Notes: generated from the letters alone by a model not told the origin. A stretch of 64,000 nucleotides of DNA from Succinivibrio dextrinosolvens (GCF_900116345.1 NZ_FPAH01000005.1:1-64000), one strand, 5' to 3'. Positions 34,571 to 47,156 are shown, counted from the stretch's first letter. A program made the numbers and translations.

Positions 34571-34607
34571 GAATTCCTTCTTCAGTATTTAACAGGAGAA
34601 GGAATTC
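34571..34607 (-). repeat. Stem-loop spanning the ptsI-like stop codon
   Basis: An 11-bp perfect inverted repeat, GAATTCCTTCT (34571-34581) with AGAAGGAATTC (34597-34607), places the enzyme I stop codon in its loop. There is no T tract, so it is more likely an intercistronic processing or stability element than a terminator. Confidence 0.5.
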
Positions 34608-36244
34608 AGTATATCGCTTAACTCTGAACCTGTATAACAGGTAACAATCTTGTTGTAGAGCTCTATATCGAAGTCAGGCTGAATGTCGTGTTCAAGATTA
34701 AGCCTTTCAACAACACCTTTTACTTTCTGAATATTATATGTACCTGTTACAAGATAAGATACCCCCATCTTGTAAAAGAATGGTAAAAGCTCAGTTCTTG
34801 CAGCAAATCGTCCTGCAACTCCTAGGGTAATACCTGCCTCGTGGGCTGCTTTTGCTGCCATGGCTATCATTTTAGCAAGAACAGGGGTAAAAGCTGAATC
34901 AGCCGGGCAGGGAGCCGATGCATATTCTGCCAGAGAGCTTGTTCCTAAAAGCATCATGGCACTGTTGTTTGCAAAAGCTGGCGCTAGAAGTACTGCTGCA
35001 GGAGTTTCCACCATGAAGGAGATTAACATTTTTCCATGTGGGATTTTCTGATTTTCAAGTTCATCCTGACAGTCATTTGCCAGTTTGAAAAGATAATCTT
35101 TTTCGCTGATCCTTGTAATAAGAGGGAATACGATGGTAATTTCCTGTCCAACTGATGCCCTTAGCATTGCTCTGATTTCTTTTTTCAGTAGGGCTGTTCC
35201 CACTCCTGCACCGTATCCTTTAAGCGGACCGTCATCATCGGTAATTACTGTGAACAAAGGCTTTTTGTCATCAGCAAAGTCGAAGGTTCTTGAGGTTAGA
35301 GGGGCATTCTTTTTGACTTTTGAGAAAATCTGGTAAAACCTCTGAGTCATCTCCTCCTCAGTTGGTTCTGTCATGGAGCTTAAGAATAGAAATTCTGAAC
35401 GCAGAAGACCAAGTCCGTGTGCGGTAATTTTCTCAACATCATCATTTGGACTTATTGCTCCGACAGCTGCTCCAAGAGTTATATTCAGAAGTGATTCGTC
35501 ATTTATCTGAAATAACTGAGATTCCTGCCTGCGAAGAATTCCTTTTGTCATGTCCTCAGGCGGTTCTACAATCACAACTGCAGCGTTGCTGTCGACTATT
35601 ACATAGGTTCCTGATTTAATATTGGTTGCATCAAAAACACCGAAAACGGCTGGAATGCTCAGCTCTCTGAGTACGACTCCAAGGTGACTGGAATCTCTGC
35701 CTTCTTCAAGTACTACGCCTTTTACAAATTTTGTATCCAGTGAAAGAAGCTGTGCCGGTGAAATTGTTCGAGCGATTATAATCACATCTTCTTTTAATTC
35801 TGGGAGTTCAATTTCATCAGCCTTCGAATGCTCCAGGGTATGAATAAATTCGTTTAATAGAGACTGTATTTCGCCTTTATCTGTTTTAAGATCGTTTTCC
35901 TTTTTAAAAAAGTTATCCAGATTTTCAAAGAGTACAGTTCTGGCAGCCATGCTGGCAGAACAACCTCTTTTTATAAGCTCAAGTATTTCCAGTTTATTGT
36001 CTGCAGAGGTGATGAAGCCTGCGGTTGCACCGATAAGATCCCTTACTGAGTCCTTTGCTGGATTGACAATCTGAAGAAGTTTCTGAGAAAAACGAGAGGA
36101 TTTTTTGTTAAAACGATCGATTTCGGTTTCAACGTCATAAGCAAATATTTCATCAGTCGAGTTGGTGTTTCTGGTTTTTGATATGGTCAGGGAAGGGGCT
36201 GCTCCAACTCCTGCTCCTGCTGATACTCCTGATAATGTATACAT
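34589..36244 (-). CDS. ptsI: PTS enzyme I-like protein with a degenerate PEP-binding domain
   Basis: Aligned by eye to E. coli enzyme I over its full length (551 versus 575 residues). The phospho-histidine region is altered but His187 remains (EGRDSSHLGVV, with one residue extra versus GGRTSHTSIM). In the PEP domain Arg282 (GLLRSEFLF), Arg319 (SRTFDF) and Glu413 (MVETPAA) remain. However GTNDLTQY has become GTSSLAEY (Asn454 and Asp455 to Ser), the following DRGND is lost, and the catalytic Cys502 of GMCGELAGD is Ala477 (GVAGRFAAR). PEP turnover should be abolished or very weak. cysZ ends two bases before the ATG, which has AGGAG six bases upstream. ptsH is absent from its usual place. Confidence 0.88.
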   Translation of the reverse strand: MYTLSGVSAGAGVGAAPSLTISKTRNTNSTDEIFAYDVETEIDRFNKKSSRFSQKLLQIVNPAKDSVRDLIGATAGFITSADNKLEILELIKRGCSASMAARTVLFENLDNFFKKENDLKTDKGEIQSLLNEFIHTLEHSKADEIELPELKEDVIIIARTISPAQLLSLDTKFVKGVVLEEGRDSSHLGVVLRELSIPAVFGVFDATNIKSGTYVIVDSNAAVVIVEPPEDMTKGILRRQESQLFQINDESLLNITLGAAVGAISPNDDVEKITAHGLGLLRSEFLFLSSMTEPTEEEMTQRFYQIFSKVKKNAPLTSRTFDFADDKKPLFTVITDDDGPLKGYGAGVGTALLKKEIRAMLRASVGQEITIVFPLITRISEKDYLFKLANDCQDELENQKIPHGKMLISFMVETPAAVLLAPAFANNSAMMLLGTSSLAEYASAPCPADSAFTPVLAKMIAMAAKAAHEAGITLGVAGRFAARTELLPFFYKMGVSYLVTGTYNIQKVKGVVERLNLEHDIQPDFDIELYNKIVTCYTGSELSDILNSFSC

Positions 36245-36246
36245 AT

Positions 36247-37026
36247 CTACTCCTGATTGTTATGACGTATGTTCTGGAGGATGTTTTTCTGTATTTCAAG
36301 ATAATATCTTGTTCCTGCACATACAGCTGCTGGCGGGATCAGAATATTGAGAATTGGTACCGAAAGTGAAAGGGCAATTACGGTTCCAAAGCTTAAGGTT
36401 GCAACTGGATTATTTTTGAGATCCCGCTGCATGGAATTAAAAGGAATTTTATGGTTGTCATAAGCATAGTCACAGTACTGTAGACAGCCCATCCATGCGG
36501 TGAGCGCAAACCAGAGTACTGGAGCTATAAGGTTTAATGCTGGAATAAAAGAGATTATCAGACAAACAAGTGCCAGTGGCAGGAAAAACATCTGTTTTCT
36601 GACTTCTCTCATAAGGATCCTCGGAATGTCCTTTATAAGCTGAGGTACGGTCATATCCTCACCGTGACTCTGATTGAGGAGCATTTCAACCTTATCTGCA
36701 AGCAGACCATAGAAAGGTGAGGCAATTATGGTGGCCAGCGTCGAGAAGATGTAGCAGCTGACAAAAATAATGGTGATACTCAGGAGTGCAGAAATAATAT
36801 ATGCCAGAAAGTTAAGATAAGAAGGAATATCCTCGAAAATATTAAAAACCAGCGTCTTGAGATTTGAAAAAAGATAGTAACCCAGAGCTGACAGCAGGAT
36901 TATATTTACCAGCACAGGCAGAATAATGTAAAGACGGCACTCTTTAGACAGCGCTATCCTAATACCGTTTTTCAGATAGCTAACAGCATCCATTATTCCA
37001 AGTTTTACTGGATTTGTTCCTTGCAT
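36247..37026 (-). CDS. cysZ: CysZ, sulfate transporter of the EI24 family
   Basis: Inner-membrane protein for sulfate entry to cysteine synthesis. Four to six hydrophobic segments are visible, with the family patterns ILPVLVNIILL near residue 35, ASPFYGLLADKVE near 100 and PAAVCAGTRYYLE at the C-terminus. An upstream GTG at 37092 is open in frame, but ATG 37026 (MQGTNPVKLG) has AGAGGA five bases away and gives 259 residues, close to E. coli (253). It is divergent from zipA, as in E. coli, and leads directly into ptsI; cysK, which E. coli has between them, is missing. Confidence 0.92.
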   Translation of the reverse strand: MQGTNPVKLGIMDAVSYLKNGIRIALSKECRLYIILPVLVNIILLSALGYYLFSNLKTLVFNIFEDIPSYLNFLAYIISALLSITIIFVSCYIFSTLATIIASPFYGLLADKVEMLLNQSHGEDMTVPQLIKDIPRILMREVRKQMFFLPLALVCLIISFIPALNLIAPVLWFALTAWMGCLQYCDYAYDNHKIPFNSMQRDLKNNPVATLSFGTVIALSLSVPILNILIPPAAVCAGTRYYLEIQKNILQNIRHNNQE

Positions 37027-37261
37027 AATTCCTCTTTTCTGTGGAGTATTTATTACTGCTGAAAATATAAGCAGACAAAAAAAACTAAGCACTTACTATG
37101 CTCATTCTGATTTAATACTACCATTTCGTTACACTATTTAATCGAAAATTCCTCTCAATTTCTCTTTTATTTTTGTTTAAGCCGATTGTTTCAAAAGACT
37201 TAAAGTCACAGATGCGGTAAAATAATTGGAATGCAGAAGAGATAAAAATTTAGGAGTTCCA

Positions 37262-40065
<2,804 letters not shown>

Positions 40066-40081
40066 CTTAAGAGAAGTTAAC

Positions 40082-40112
40082 AAAAAAGGCTAACATTGCG
40101 TTAGCCTTTTTT
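40082..40112. terminator. Bidirectional terminator between ligA and mltD
   Basis: A GGCTAAC/GTTAGCC stem with ATTGC loop is flanked by six A and six T, so it serves both convergent genes. Confidence 0.93.
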
Positions 40113-40117
40113 CGTGA

Positions 40118-41104
40118 TTAGTTCTTTATTTTCAGAGGAATATCCTCAGGATACTTCACTGCTGATTTACCGTAGATAGCCTTTTCAAAGGTATCTGCAT
40201 GTTCAATAGGTACCAGAATTCCACGAGCAGGATCGATCTTGTCTGAGGTATAACCCGAATTCAGTTTCTTCAGGATATCCAAAGAAGCTCCTGACAGGCG
40301 TGCTGCTTCATGTAAGGAACTAACCTTTCCTGCAACCTCAACTTTTCTGAAGGCGGTTCTGTTCTTGATCTTCGGCAGAGTTACACCATAAGCCTGCGGA
40401 TTCTTCAGAATATCAGAATATGCCTTAAATCTGGTCAGATAGTTACGGGCAGTTCTTGAAATAATGATGTCATCAGCAGTTGGATTTGCAATACCCTTCT
40501 TCTGGGCATTTCCAATCGCTCTTTTAACACCGTATTCACCCTGATTGTATGCAACTACAACCAGCTGCCAGTCTCCTAGATCCTGATACAGTCTGTTAAG
40601 ATACTTTACACCTGCATCAGTTGATGCAAAGAAGTCATAGATTCCGTCGTAACCATGAGATCTTTTCAGTCCCAGAGAGTATCCGGTTGATCTTACATAC
40701 TGCCATGCTCCATGAGCTCCCTTGTTGTGTACATGAGGATTGAGTCCACTTTCAACAAGAGGAATTGCAGCCATTTCCAGAGGTATATCCGCTTCTTTTA
40801 ACTTGGTTAAAAGATAATGTACGTAGAAATTATTCTTTTTTAAATTTGAGGTAACCGATCTGGCATGACTTCTAGCCAAAGCGCGTTCCTGAGCATTTAA
40901 CTTAAGATTTAAAGTAAAACGGGATTTATCTGCAAGGTCTGATTCCCATACAGACTTCTGCTCTTGTAGTTTCTTTAATTCTAGTTCGTTTTGCTCATCT
41001 TTGTTTTCTTGGGCATTGGCAGTCATGTTTGAAGAGCATGCATTTAATGAAACAAATGCAGCTACCACAATACCAAAGCACAAATATAATGTTTTTCTAA
41101 TCAT
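40118..41104 (-). CDS. mltD: Membrane-bound lytic murein transglycosylase D-like lipoprotein without LysM repeats
   Basis: Cleaves peptidoglycan glycan strands to 1,6-anhydro products. The lipoprotein signal peptide ends at Cys23 (LNAC). The SLT domain (about 95-240) has the catalytic Glu118 in PLVESGLNPH, then GAHGAWQYVRSTGYSLGL and VVAYNQGEYGVKRAI. E. coli MltD carries LysM domains after this; here the C-terminal 90 residues contain at most one degenerate LysM-like segment (SSLHEAARLSGASLDILKKLN). 328 residues against 452. It lies downstream of rnhA on the same strand; rnhA-dnaQ-mltD proximity matches E. coli. Confidence 0.87.
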   Translation of the reverse strand: MIRKTLYLCFGIVVAAFVSLNACSSNMTANAQENKDEQNELELKKLQEQKSVWESDLADKSRFTLNLKLNAQERALARSHARSVTSNLKKNNFYVHYLLTKLKEADIPLEMAAIPLVESGLNPHVHNKGAHGAWQYVRSTGYSLGLKRSHGYDGIYDFFASTDAGVKYLNRLYQDLGDWQLVVVAYNQGEYGVKRAIGNAQKKGIANPTADDIIISRTARNYLTRFKAYSDILKNPQAYGVTLPKIKNRTAFRKVEVAGKVSSLHEAARLSGASLDILKKLNSGYTSDKIDPARGILVPIEHADTFEKAIYGKSAVKYPEDIPLKIKN

Positions 41105-41147
41105 CCTTCCTAACTTGGTCCACAGGACCGGTTGTTAATATTGATAA

Positions 41148-41618
41148 TTAGGAGCAAAAACCTTCATCAAGGATTTTGTTATCTCCTGCGGCAGCACCTC
41201 GGGCAAGTTCATCGCAACGTTCATTTTCTGCATGTCCGGCATGTCCTTTAACCCATTTAAAAGTAATGGAGTGTTTTGAACATTCCTGATCAAGCTGTTG
41301 CCATAAATCCTTGTTCTTAACAGGTGCCTTTGTACTGGAAATCCAATTATTTCTTTTCCAGCCTGCAAGCCATGAAGTCATACCGTTTTTTACGTACTGA
41401 CTATCTGTTGTTATTATTACTTTACATGGCTCTTTAAGAGATGAGAGCCCTTTAATGACGGCCATTAGTTCCATACGATTATTAGTCGTCTGGATAAAGC
41501 CCTGGGCGAATTCTCTTACATGTTCTTTATATTTAAGAATAACTCCGTAACCGCCTGGGCCAGGGTTTCCTAAACAAGAACCGTCAGTGAAGATTAATAC
41601 CTCTTTCATAAGTCTCAT
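41148..41618 (-). CDS. rnhA: Ribonuclease HI
   Basis: Removes RNA from RNA-DNA hybrids. The four carboxylates are present: Asp in [11 protein letters not shown], Glu in NRMELMAVI, Asp in TTDSQYV and the final Asp in [10 protein letters not shown], with the HAGHAEN loop His. 156 residues. Two possible starts, ATG 41618 and ATG 41609, differ by three residues; the second gives [11 protein letters not shown], closer to E. coli. Neither has a strong ribosome site. mltD lies 43 bases downstream. The gene is divergent from dnaQ, as in E. coli. Confidence 0.97.
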   Translation of the reverse strand: MRLMKEVLIFTDGSCLGNPGPGGYGVILKYKEHVREFAQGFIQTTNNRMELMAVIKGLSSLKEPCKVIITTDSQYVKNGMTSWLAGWKRNNWISSTKAPVKNKDLWQQLDQECSKHSITFKWVKGHAGHAENERCDELARGAAAGDNKILDEGFCS

Positions 41619-42176
41619 TATTATTTATTAAAGAAGGTAAACCTTCCCTTTCTCGATACTGTTTGTAAACAATATCTCATGAAATTCACACTTTTATTAT
41701 ATCATAAAAAACTATAAATAAATAATTGTTATAATTCAGTATGTTAAAGCACAAAAATGTGATTCAAGAATAAAAATAATATCCGTTTTTCTATTATTTC
41801 ATTCTTTTTGAGATTTTACCAAAAAAAGAGTGATTTATAATATGTAGCTCCTCAAATGTATGTTACATGATTAAAATTAGCTAATACTTAGATTTAAAAA
41901 ATTTGCTATATATCACAAAAATGGCTATAAATTGAGCTTTTTAAAGGTGCATTTTGTTAGCTTTAACTAACTAATAGGAATATCCTTATTTAACTGTTCT
42001 TCTGCATATACACTATGATTTTTTTAGATAACAAACATAAATTTATAGAAGAAAACATACTAAAAAAATCAATAAAGTGAATTTTGTCATAGTTGACAAG
42101 CCAAAGTAAAACAGATTCAACAATATCTTTAAAACAAATTTTGCTAAAATGGAAAGACAATATTGGAGAATGTATT
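41619..42176. promoter_or_regulatory. Divergent rnhA-dnaQ region
   Basis: These 558 bases are very AT-rich. I find no gene and no clear terminator; promoter-like AT boxes are abundant but none stands out. A small repeat TTAG...CTAA near 41956-41970 is the only symmetry noted. The length is unusual for this well-packed window. Confidence 0.35.
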
Positions 42177-43106
42177 TTGAAAAGACAAGTTGCACTTGAT
42201 ACAGAAACTACAGGTAAATCTGACGATGGTACTCCTGGAGAACACCGAATTATCGAAGTAGGCTGTGTTGAAATCATCGATCGTAAGGTTACAGGCAGAA
42301 ATCTTCAGCTTTATGTTAATCCTGAAAGACATGTTGATGATGAAGCTTTTAAAGTGCATGGTATTTCAGATGAATTCCTCAAAGACAAACCAAAATTCAG
42401 TGAAGTTGCACATGAGCTTATAGATTTCATCAGAGGATCTGAGCTCCTGATCCATAACGCAAAGTTCGACGTCGGTTTTATGGATAAAGAGTGGCTCATG
42501 ATGGGGCTTAATGAAAAGACGAGTGATATGGCCACTGTTGTGGATACCGTTTCACTTGCTATGAAACTTTGTCCTGGCCATCAGGTAAATCTGGATAATC
42601 TGTGTAATATCTATGAAGTAGACAGATCCTCCCGTACTCTTCACGGAGCGTTGCTTGATGCTCAGATTCTGGCAGAAGTCTATCTGGCTATGACCGGCGG
42701 ACAGGCTTCTCTGAATTTTTCAGAAGAAGATAAAGTCGTAGTTAACGAAAAATGGGTAAGACCCGAGGGAATTAAAATACCTATCATGCCATTGAGTGAA
42801 GAGTGTCATGTCGTACACATGGAAAAAATGCTTTCTCTGGCTCAGACCCATATGCTCAGAAAAGGAGAGGAAGGTCAGCCTTCTGTTGCCGGAAGTGACT
42901 GGTCTGACGCTTTTGACATGGAATTACTTGTCAAAGGTGAAGATGAGAAGAAAGGCGATTTCAAAAAAAGATTATCTGAACAGAAAAATATGATGCTCGA
43001 GAAGATCTTTACTCCTCAGCAGCGTGAAGTTTTAGCCGAAGCTAAAAAGAAAGATAATGAAGCTCAGGAAGCCTGGCTTGATAGAGTTTTAGGTCGAAAG
43101 AAATAG
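42177..43106 (+). CDS. dnaQ: DNA polymerase III epsilon subunit (proofreading exonuclease)
   Basis: 3'-5' exonuclease of the replicase. DEDDh motifs: DTETTG near residue 8, [10 protein letters not shown] near 100 and [14 protein letters not shown] near 160, with [17 protein letters not shown] between. The best start is TTG 42177, seven bases after GGAGA and giving (M)[12 protein letters not shown] like E. coli; longer frames upstream from 42093 have no ribosome site. 309 residues against 243: the C-terminal 120 residues are charged and include the alpha-binding segment and an extra Lys/Glu-rich tail. gmhA begins eight bases downstream. Confidence 0.93.
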   Translation: MKRQVALDTETTGKSDDGTPGEHRIIEVGCVEIIDRKVTGRNLQLYVNPERHVDDEAFKVHGISDEFLKDKPKFSEVAHELIDFIRGSELLIHNAKFDVGFMDKEWLMMGLNEKTSDMATVVDTVSLAMKLCPGHQVNLDNLCNIYEVDRSSRTLHGALLDAQILAEVYLAMTGGQASLNFSEEDKVVVNEKWVRPEGIKIPIMPLSEECHVVHMEKMLSLAQTHMLRKGEEGQPSVAGSDWSDAFDMELLVKGEDEKKGDFKKRLSEQKNMMLEKIFTPQQREVLAEAKKKDNEAQEAWLDRVLGRKK

Positions 43107-43114
43107 GAGATGTA

Positions 43115-43693
43115 ATGTTATCTTTTGATGTACTTGATGATTTACGAGAAGAACTGAAAGTTCTTAACGATTTTATAGAGCAGAAAGATACAAGAGAAGT
43201 CATCGAAAAAGCTATTTATATGATGACTGATTCAATTAAGACCAATGGAAAGATCATATCTGCCGGTAATGGTGGCAGCATGTGTGATGCAATGCATTTT
43301 GCTGAGGAATTAACCGGAAGATACCGTAATGATCGCCCTTCCTATCCTGCAATTGCAATCTGCGATCCAAGTCATATCTCATGTGTAGGTAATGATTATG
43401 GCTATGATTATATCTTCTCAAGATTCCTTGAAGGAATGGGCTTTAAGGGGGATGTGTTCCTTGGTATCTCAACCTCTGGAAATTCAAAGAATATTATTGA
43501 GGCCTGCAGAGTTTGCAAAGAAAAGGGGATTAAATCAGTTGTTCTTCTGGGTAAAGACGGCGGAAAGCTGAAAGATCTATGTGATCTTCCAATTATCGTA
43601 CCTCATTTTGGTTATGCAGACAGAATTCAGGAAGTTCATACCATGATTATTCATATTATGATCCGTGGTATTGAGGAGCTCCTCTCCAAGTAA
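43115..43693 (+). CDS. gmhA: Sedoheptulose-7-phosphate isomerase
   Basis: First step of ADP-heptose synthesis for the LPS inner core. SIS domain with [20 protein letters not shown] near residue 50, [11 protein letters not shown] near 120 and the C-terminal [10 protein letters not shown] helix. Exactly 192 residues, like E. coli GmhA. AGGAG precedes the ATG. It follows dnaQ by eight bases in a probable operon, which is not the E. coli arrangement. Its presence shows that the cell makes heptose-containing LPS. Confidence 0.97.
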   Translation: MLSFDVLDDLREELKVLNDFIEQKDTREVIEKAIYMMTDSIKTNGKIISAGNGGSMCDAMHFAEELTGRYRNDRPSYPAIAICDPSHISCVGNDYGYDYIFSRFLEGMGFKGDVFLGISTSGNSKNIIEACRVCKEKGIKSVVLLGKDGGKLKDLCDLPIIVPHFGYADRIQEVHTMIIHIMIRGIEELLSK

Positions 43694-43698
43694 TAAAA

Positions 43699-43728
43699 AA
43701 TACCGTTATTTGTTTGAATAACGGTATT
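43699..43728. terminator. Terminator between gmhA and the LTA-synthase-like gene
   Basis: A perfect 12-bp stem (43699-43710 with 43717-43728) has a 6-base loop. On the minus strand it is followed by T6, a good terminator for the converging gene. On the plus strand the T tract is weak. Confidence 0.82.
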
Positions 43729-43767
43729 CTGTTCATCTCAATTTCTTGTAAAACTATCTATTCTGAT

Positions 43768-45840
43768 TTACTCAATTTTCTGATTTTCATAATCATCTGT
43801 TTCTGCTTTATTGGCCTGCAGATAATACAGCTGGGTCTCAAGCTTCTTCATCGCAGCTTCCTTAGTACAGTTTCGGTTGCCTGGTTTAGAGTCAACCATT
43901 AAATTCTCCATCTGAGTAAAATCATAGGATATTGGTCTTTCTACTGTACTGATGTCACAGGCATGCGTCTTCTCGTATGAAACAGCAACACTGCTGTTGA
44001 AGGCAAATGGGAAATTACATTTTTCATTTGAAAGCAGATCACAGCCAAAAGAGTGGAACTCATGATCTGACAGAGCATGAGATGCTATAGTAGTGATTAT
44101 ATCCTTCTGTGAGCCCAGACGTTCCTTATCATAATGAACATTAGTGTTCTGAATATACTTCTGAGGCATGTACAGATAGAATGGAACCTCGTGACCAAAA
44201 ACAAGCTCGGTTGGATGGTCTGTATAGCCGATTCCTCTCATATTGTGGTCACCGGTTGCTGCAATAAAGGTATTATCCTTTAATTTTTCATCTGCTTTAA
44301 CCATATCGATGAATCTGCCTAGCTGATCATTGCCATATCTGAAAGTTGCAAATATGGTTTCCGTATCTTCATAAGGGAATCTGTCCAGAATTTCTTTTGG
44401 AAGTGATACCTTCTGAATCTCAACATCAGATGGTAATCTGAATGGTGGATGATTGGTAATTGAAAGGGTCATGATAAAGCGAGGTTTATCTGACTTTTCA
44501 GACAGGATCTTAAATGTTTCCTTAAAAAGATATTCATCATCAATGCCCCAGGCACCAGAGGTAGCATTTGGGAAATCTCTCAGGACCTGAGTTCTTTCGA
44601 TTACTCTGCTGAAATTAAGCTGTCTCAGGAAATTATCATAGTTTCTCCAAGATGCTGTTGAAGCTGTGATGAATATGGTTTCATATCCTGCATCATTAAA
44701 CAGCTTTGCAATATTGCAGATGTAATCCTTTCCTGAATAGATTGAAGTTGATAGGTTCAGATCAGGAGAAGAAACCAGCATTCTGGTCATACTGTCTGAG
44801 GTACCATCACCTTCAGAGACAAAATTACGGAAAACAAAATCGCTCTTGAAATGTTTACGTAGTTCCCCCATTAGATCTCTTTCTTTCTCATCATCGAAAG
44901 TCATCATGTGGGTACTCATACTTTCCATGACATTGAAAACAATGTCTGGACGATTCTGCTCTAGGAAATCATTCTGAGCGGTATGTTTCTTTAATGGTTT
45001 AAACAAGGCTGAAACAGTATCTCCTTCAATTTCAATCCCTAATTCCTGATAGGTTTTAAGGATTTCTGAAGGGCTGACTGTAGGGACTTTTGTTGAGATT
45101 TTCTCCCATTTATATGCCCAGTAAAAGGCAAGAGGACCATTTGGCAGACAATAATTGATACCTGGTTTATCGGTTACCTGCGCATTCAGCTGTCTTAAAG
45201 GGAAGGTTCCAAATGAACCGCGGATGAATCCAAAAAATACCAGAGTAAGAACAATAATGCCGAAAACGGTCTTTCTTCTATTGTCAGGAACGTAAACCTT
45301 ACCTTCAAGCTTTTTAAAGATAGCTGTTGCGACATACTTGTAAATAAAAAATGCCAGCAGAAGTCCAATTGCTCCAATACCCACAGGGTAATCATTGATT
45401 ACTGTTTTGATAACAGCAAGAGGATCTTCTTTTGATATTGCAAAGATAAAGGTATCTATGGATTTATCATAGGTCTTGAAGTAAAAGTAGTTAACAATAC
45501 TGAATATAAGTGCAATATAGAATATCAGCGTGTTGTAGTACTTAATAAATCCTTTGAAAAATAGAAAGGTTTTGTTAATAAAGGTTATAAATGCAATCAG
45601 TAAAGGAAGTGCGTAGGCAATAGTGGTAACTTTCAGATCAAATCTTAAGGATAATAGCCAGAAATTGAATTGTTCATCTAAGGAAAGCTGAAAATACTGA
45701 TCTTTTACAAAACTGAATACCAGAATAAATCTGGCAGCTAGTAAGACTGCTAGGCATATAAGCATACCGCCAAATATTCTGGATAGGAAAAATCGCATAT
45801 TTTCCTGTGCGCGATTACAAACTATCTGTGAAAAAAACAT
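43768..45840 (-). CDS. LTA synthase/phosphoethanolamine-type membrane sulfatase-fold enzyme
   Basis: Alkaline-phosphatase-superfamily transferase with about five N-terminal membrane helices (residues 17-42, 70-90, 103-120, 150-172, 190-207) and a periplasmic catalytic domain. Metal and nucleophile positions are visible: Glu306 in VFNVMES, Thr347 in GDGTSDSM and GDHNMRG near residue 540. The layout matches LTA synthase-like and OpgB-like phosphoglycerol transferases of Gram-negatives, which decorate periplasmic glucans or LPS. 690 residues. ATG 45840 has AAGGAA five bases upstream. The substrate cannot be told from sequence. Confidence 0.83.
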   Translation of the reverse strand: MFFSQIVCNRAQENMRFFLSRIFGGMLICLAVLLAARFILVFSFVKDQYFQLSLDEQFNFWLLSLRFDLKVTTIAYALPLLIAFITFINKTFLFFKGFIKYYNTLIFYIALIFSIVNYFYFKTYDKSIDTFIFAISKEDPLAVIKTVINDYPVGIGAIGLLLAFFIYKYVATAIFKKLEGKVYVPDNRRKTVFGIIVLTLVFFGFIRGSFGTFPLRQLNAQVTDKPGINYCLPNGPLAFYWAYKWEKISTKVPTVSPSEILKTYQELGIEIEGDTVSALFKPLKKHTAQNDFLEQNRPDIVFNVMESMSTHMMTFDDEKERDLMGELRKHFKSDFVFRNFVSEGDGTSDSMTRMLVSSPDLNLSTSIYSGKDYICNIAKLFNDAGYETIFITASTASWRNYDNFLRQLNFSRVIERTQVLRDFPNATSGAWGIDDEYLFKETFKILSEKSDKPRFIMTLSITNHPPFRLPSDVEIQKVSLPKEILDRFPYEDTETIFATFRYGNDQLGRFIDMVKADEKLKDNTFIAATGDHNMRGIGYTDHPTELVFGHEVPFYLYMPQKYIQNTNVHYDKERLGSQKDIITTIASHALSDHEFHSFGCDLLSNEKCNFPFAFNSSVAVSYEKTHACDISTVERPISYDFTQMENLMVDSKPGNRNCTKEAAMKKLETQLYYLQANKAETDDYENQKIE

Positions 45841-46209
45841 AATTTTCCTTCAACTTTTTTCTTTTGTATTCTCCATTAAACGCAAAATTATACACTGAAA
45901 GTATATTTTTTTGCTTATAAAAAATATTTTGCTTAAAAATCAATGAGAACTAAAATTAGGAACAATATAAACAGGGAAAATATTGGTCATTTTTTTTGTT
46001 TTGAGAACTATTCATAGAAGAAAATAAAAACTGATTTTAAAAAATGGTTTAATATTGTGTAATTATGATTGAATTTTTTGTTGGCTGTTTTTAGGTAAAA
46101 TTCAGCTGTAGCAGGAATTGTTTCTCCTGTCTTCAATCAAATAATAAATATAATAATAAGGTTAATATTCTCTAGATATTCTATATCTGGATGATAATGA
46201 GAAGAGCAA
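45841..46209. promoter_or_regulatory. Divergent region between LTA-synthase-like gene and AraC regulator
   Basis: 369 AT-rich bases without a gene. On the minus strand TATAAT at 45892-45887 is a likely -10 for the LTA-synthase-like gene, with no good -35. No operator for the AraC-type regulator could be identified. Confidence 0.4.
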
Positions 46210-47136
46210 ATGCCTCAACTGAAGAAAGAATTAAAAGAAAACACCAAGCATGGTTCCAATGTCTTTCCTCTTGCAAGTTATTTCTGCAGAGGAAAGAAAT
46301 TCAATATAAACATAGGAATGCACTGGCATCCTGAGGTTGAAATCAACCGTTTTGAAAAAGGAACCTTTATCTTTAATTATGCTATGAAAGAGTACAAGAT
46401 TGAGGGCCCATGCATTGCGATTTCACCTGGTAATGTCCTTCATAATCTTGTTATTAAAAGAGGCTCCGATCAGTCTTCTCTGGTTTTTAATCCTTCAATT
46501 GTTGAATTTAATTATTTTGATGAAGTCGAAGCTCAACTTCTTAAGTTCCTTACCGAAGGTGGTAAACAGATGCCTCCCCTGATAACTAAGGATATGGAAT
46601 GTTTTGAGCGCGCTGATCGCCTTTTAAGATTTATCATTGATAATGCATCTTCTCAGAGTGGATCAATGCGCTTGAGAATCAAAGCCCACCTGGTGGAATT
46701 ATTGGCTATTATGTATGAAAATGGTCTATTTTTGACTGATTCTCTATCAAAAACTGAGGATTTTGAGCATAAACAGCAAAAAATTAAAGACTTATTAACT
46801 TTTATTAATGATCATTATTCAGAAAAAATTTCCATGAATGATGCTGCCAATTATTTAAAAGTATCAAGACAGTATTTCTGCCGTTATTTTAAAAAGAGTA
46901 CAGGTATGAGTTTTGTGGATTTTATAAATGATTTGAGATTGAGAAGAGCTTGTCAGGAAATTGTGCTGACCTCAAAATCCATAACGGATATAGCTCTTGA
47001 TCATGGTTTTGATAATATCGGTTATTTCTTTAAGCTATTCAAAATTAAATTTGGACAGACTCCTCTTGCCTATAGAAAGTCAAAATCCTCTGGCAATTTT
47101 GGAAGACTTGGCGCTGACGATTATTCTATTTACTAG
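46210..47136 (+). CDS. AraC-family transcriptional regulator
   Basis: The N-terminal half (about 20-130) is a cupin-like sensing domain with MHWHPEVEI and GPCIAISPGNVLHN, as in AraC/MelR/RhaR proteins that sense sugars. The C-terminal half has two AraC helix-turn-helices: MNDAANYLKVSRQYFCRYFKK near 215 and ITDIALDHGFDN then FFKLFKIKFGQTPLAYR near 265-290. 308 residues. Neighbours are a membrane sulfatase-fold enzyme and a mechanosensitive channel, neither an obvious target, so the regulon is unknown. Confidence 0.87.
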   Translation: MPQLKKELKENTKHGSNVFPLASYFCRGKKFNINIGMHWHPEVEINRFEKGTFIFNYAMKEYKIEGPCIAISPGNVLHNLVIKRGSDQSSLVFNPSIVEFNYFDEVEAQLLKFLTEGGKQMPPLITKDMECFERADRLLRFIIDNASSQSGSMRLRIKAHLVELLAIMYENGLFLTDSLSKTEDFEHKQQKIKDLLTFINDHYSEKISMNDAANYLKVSRQYFCRYFKKSTGMSFVDFINDLRLRRACQEIVLTSKSITDIALDHGFDNIGYFFKLFKIKFGQTPLAYRKSKSSGNFGRLGADDYSIY

Positions 47137-47156
47137 TTTTTTATCTTTTTTCTTTA

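Noticed and set aside
37226-37261. TTG start for ZipA at 37226
   Set aside because: It precedes the AGGAG ribosome site; ATG 37262 is well spaced and gives a normal membrane anchor.
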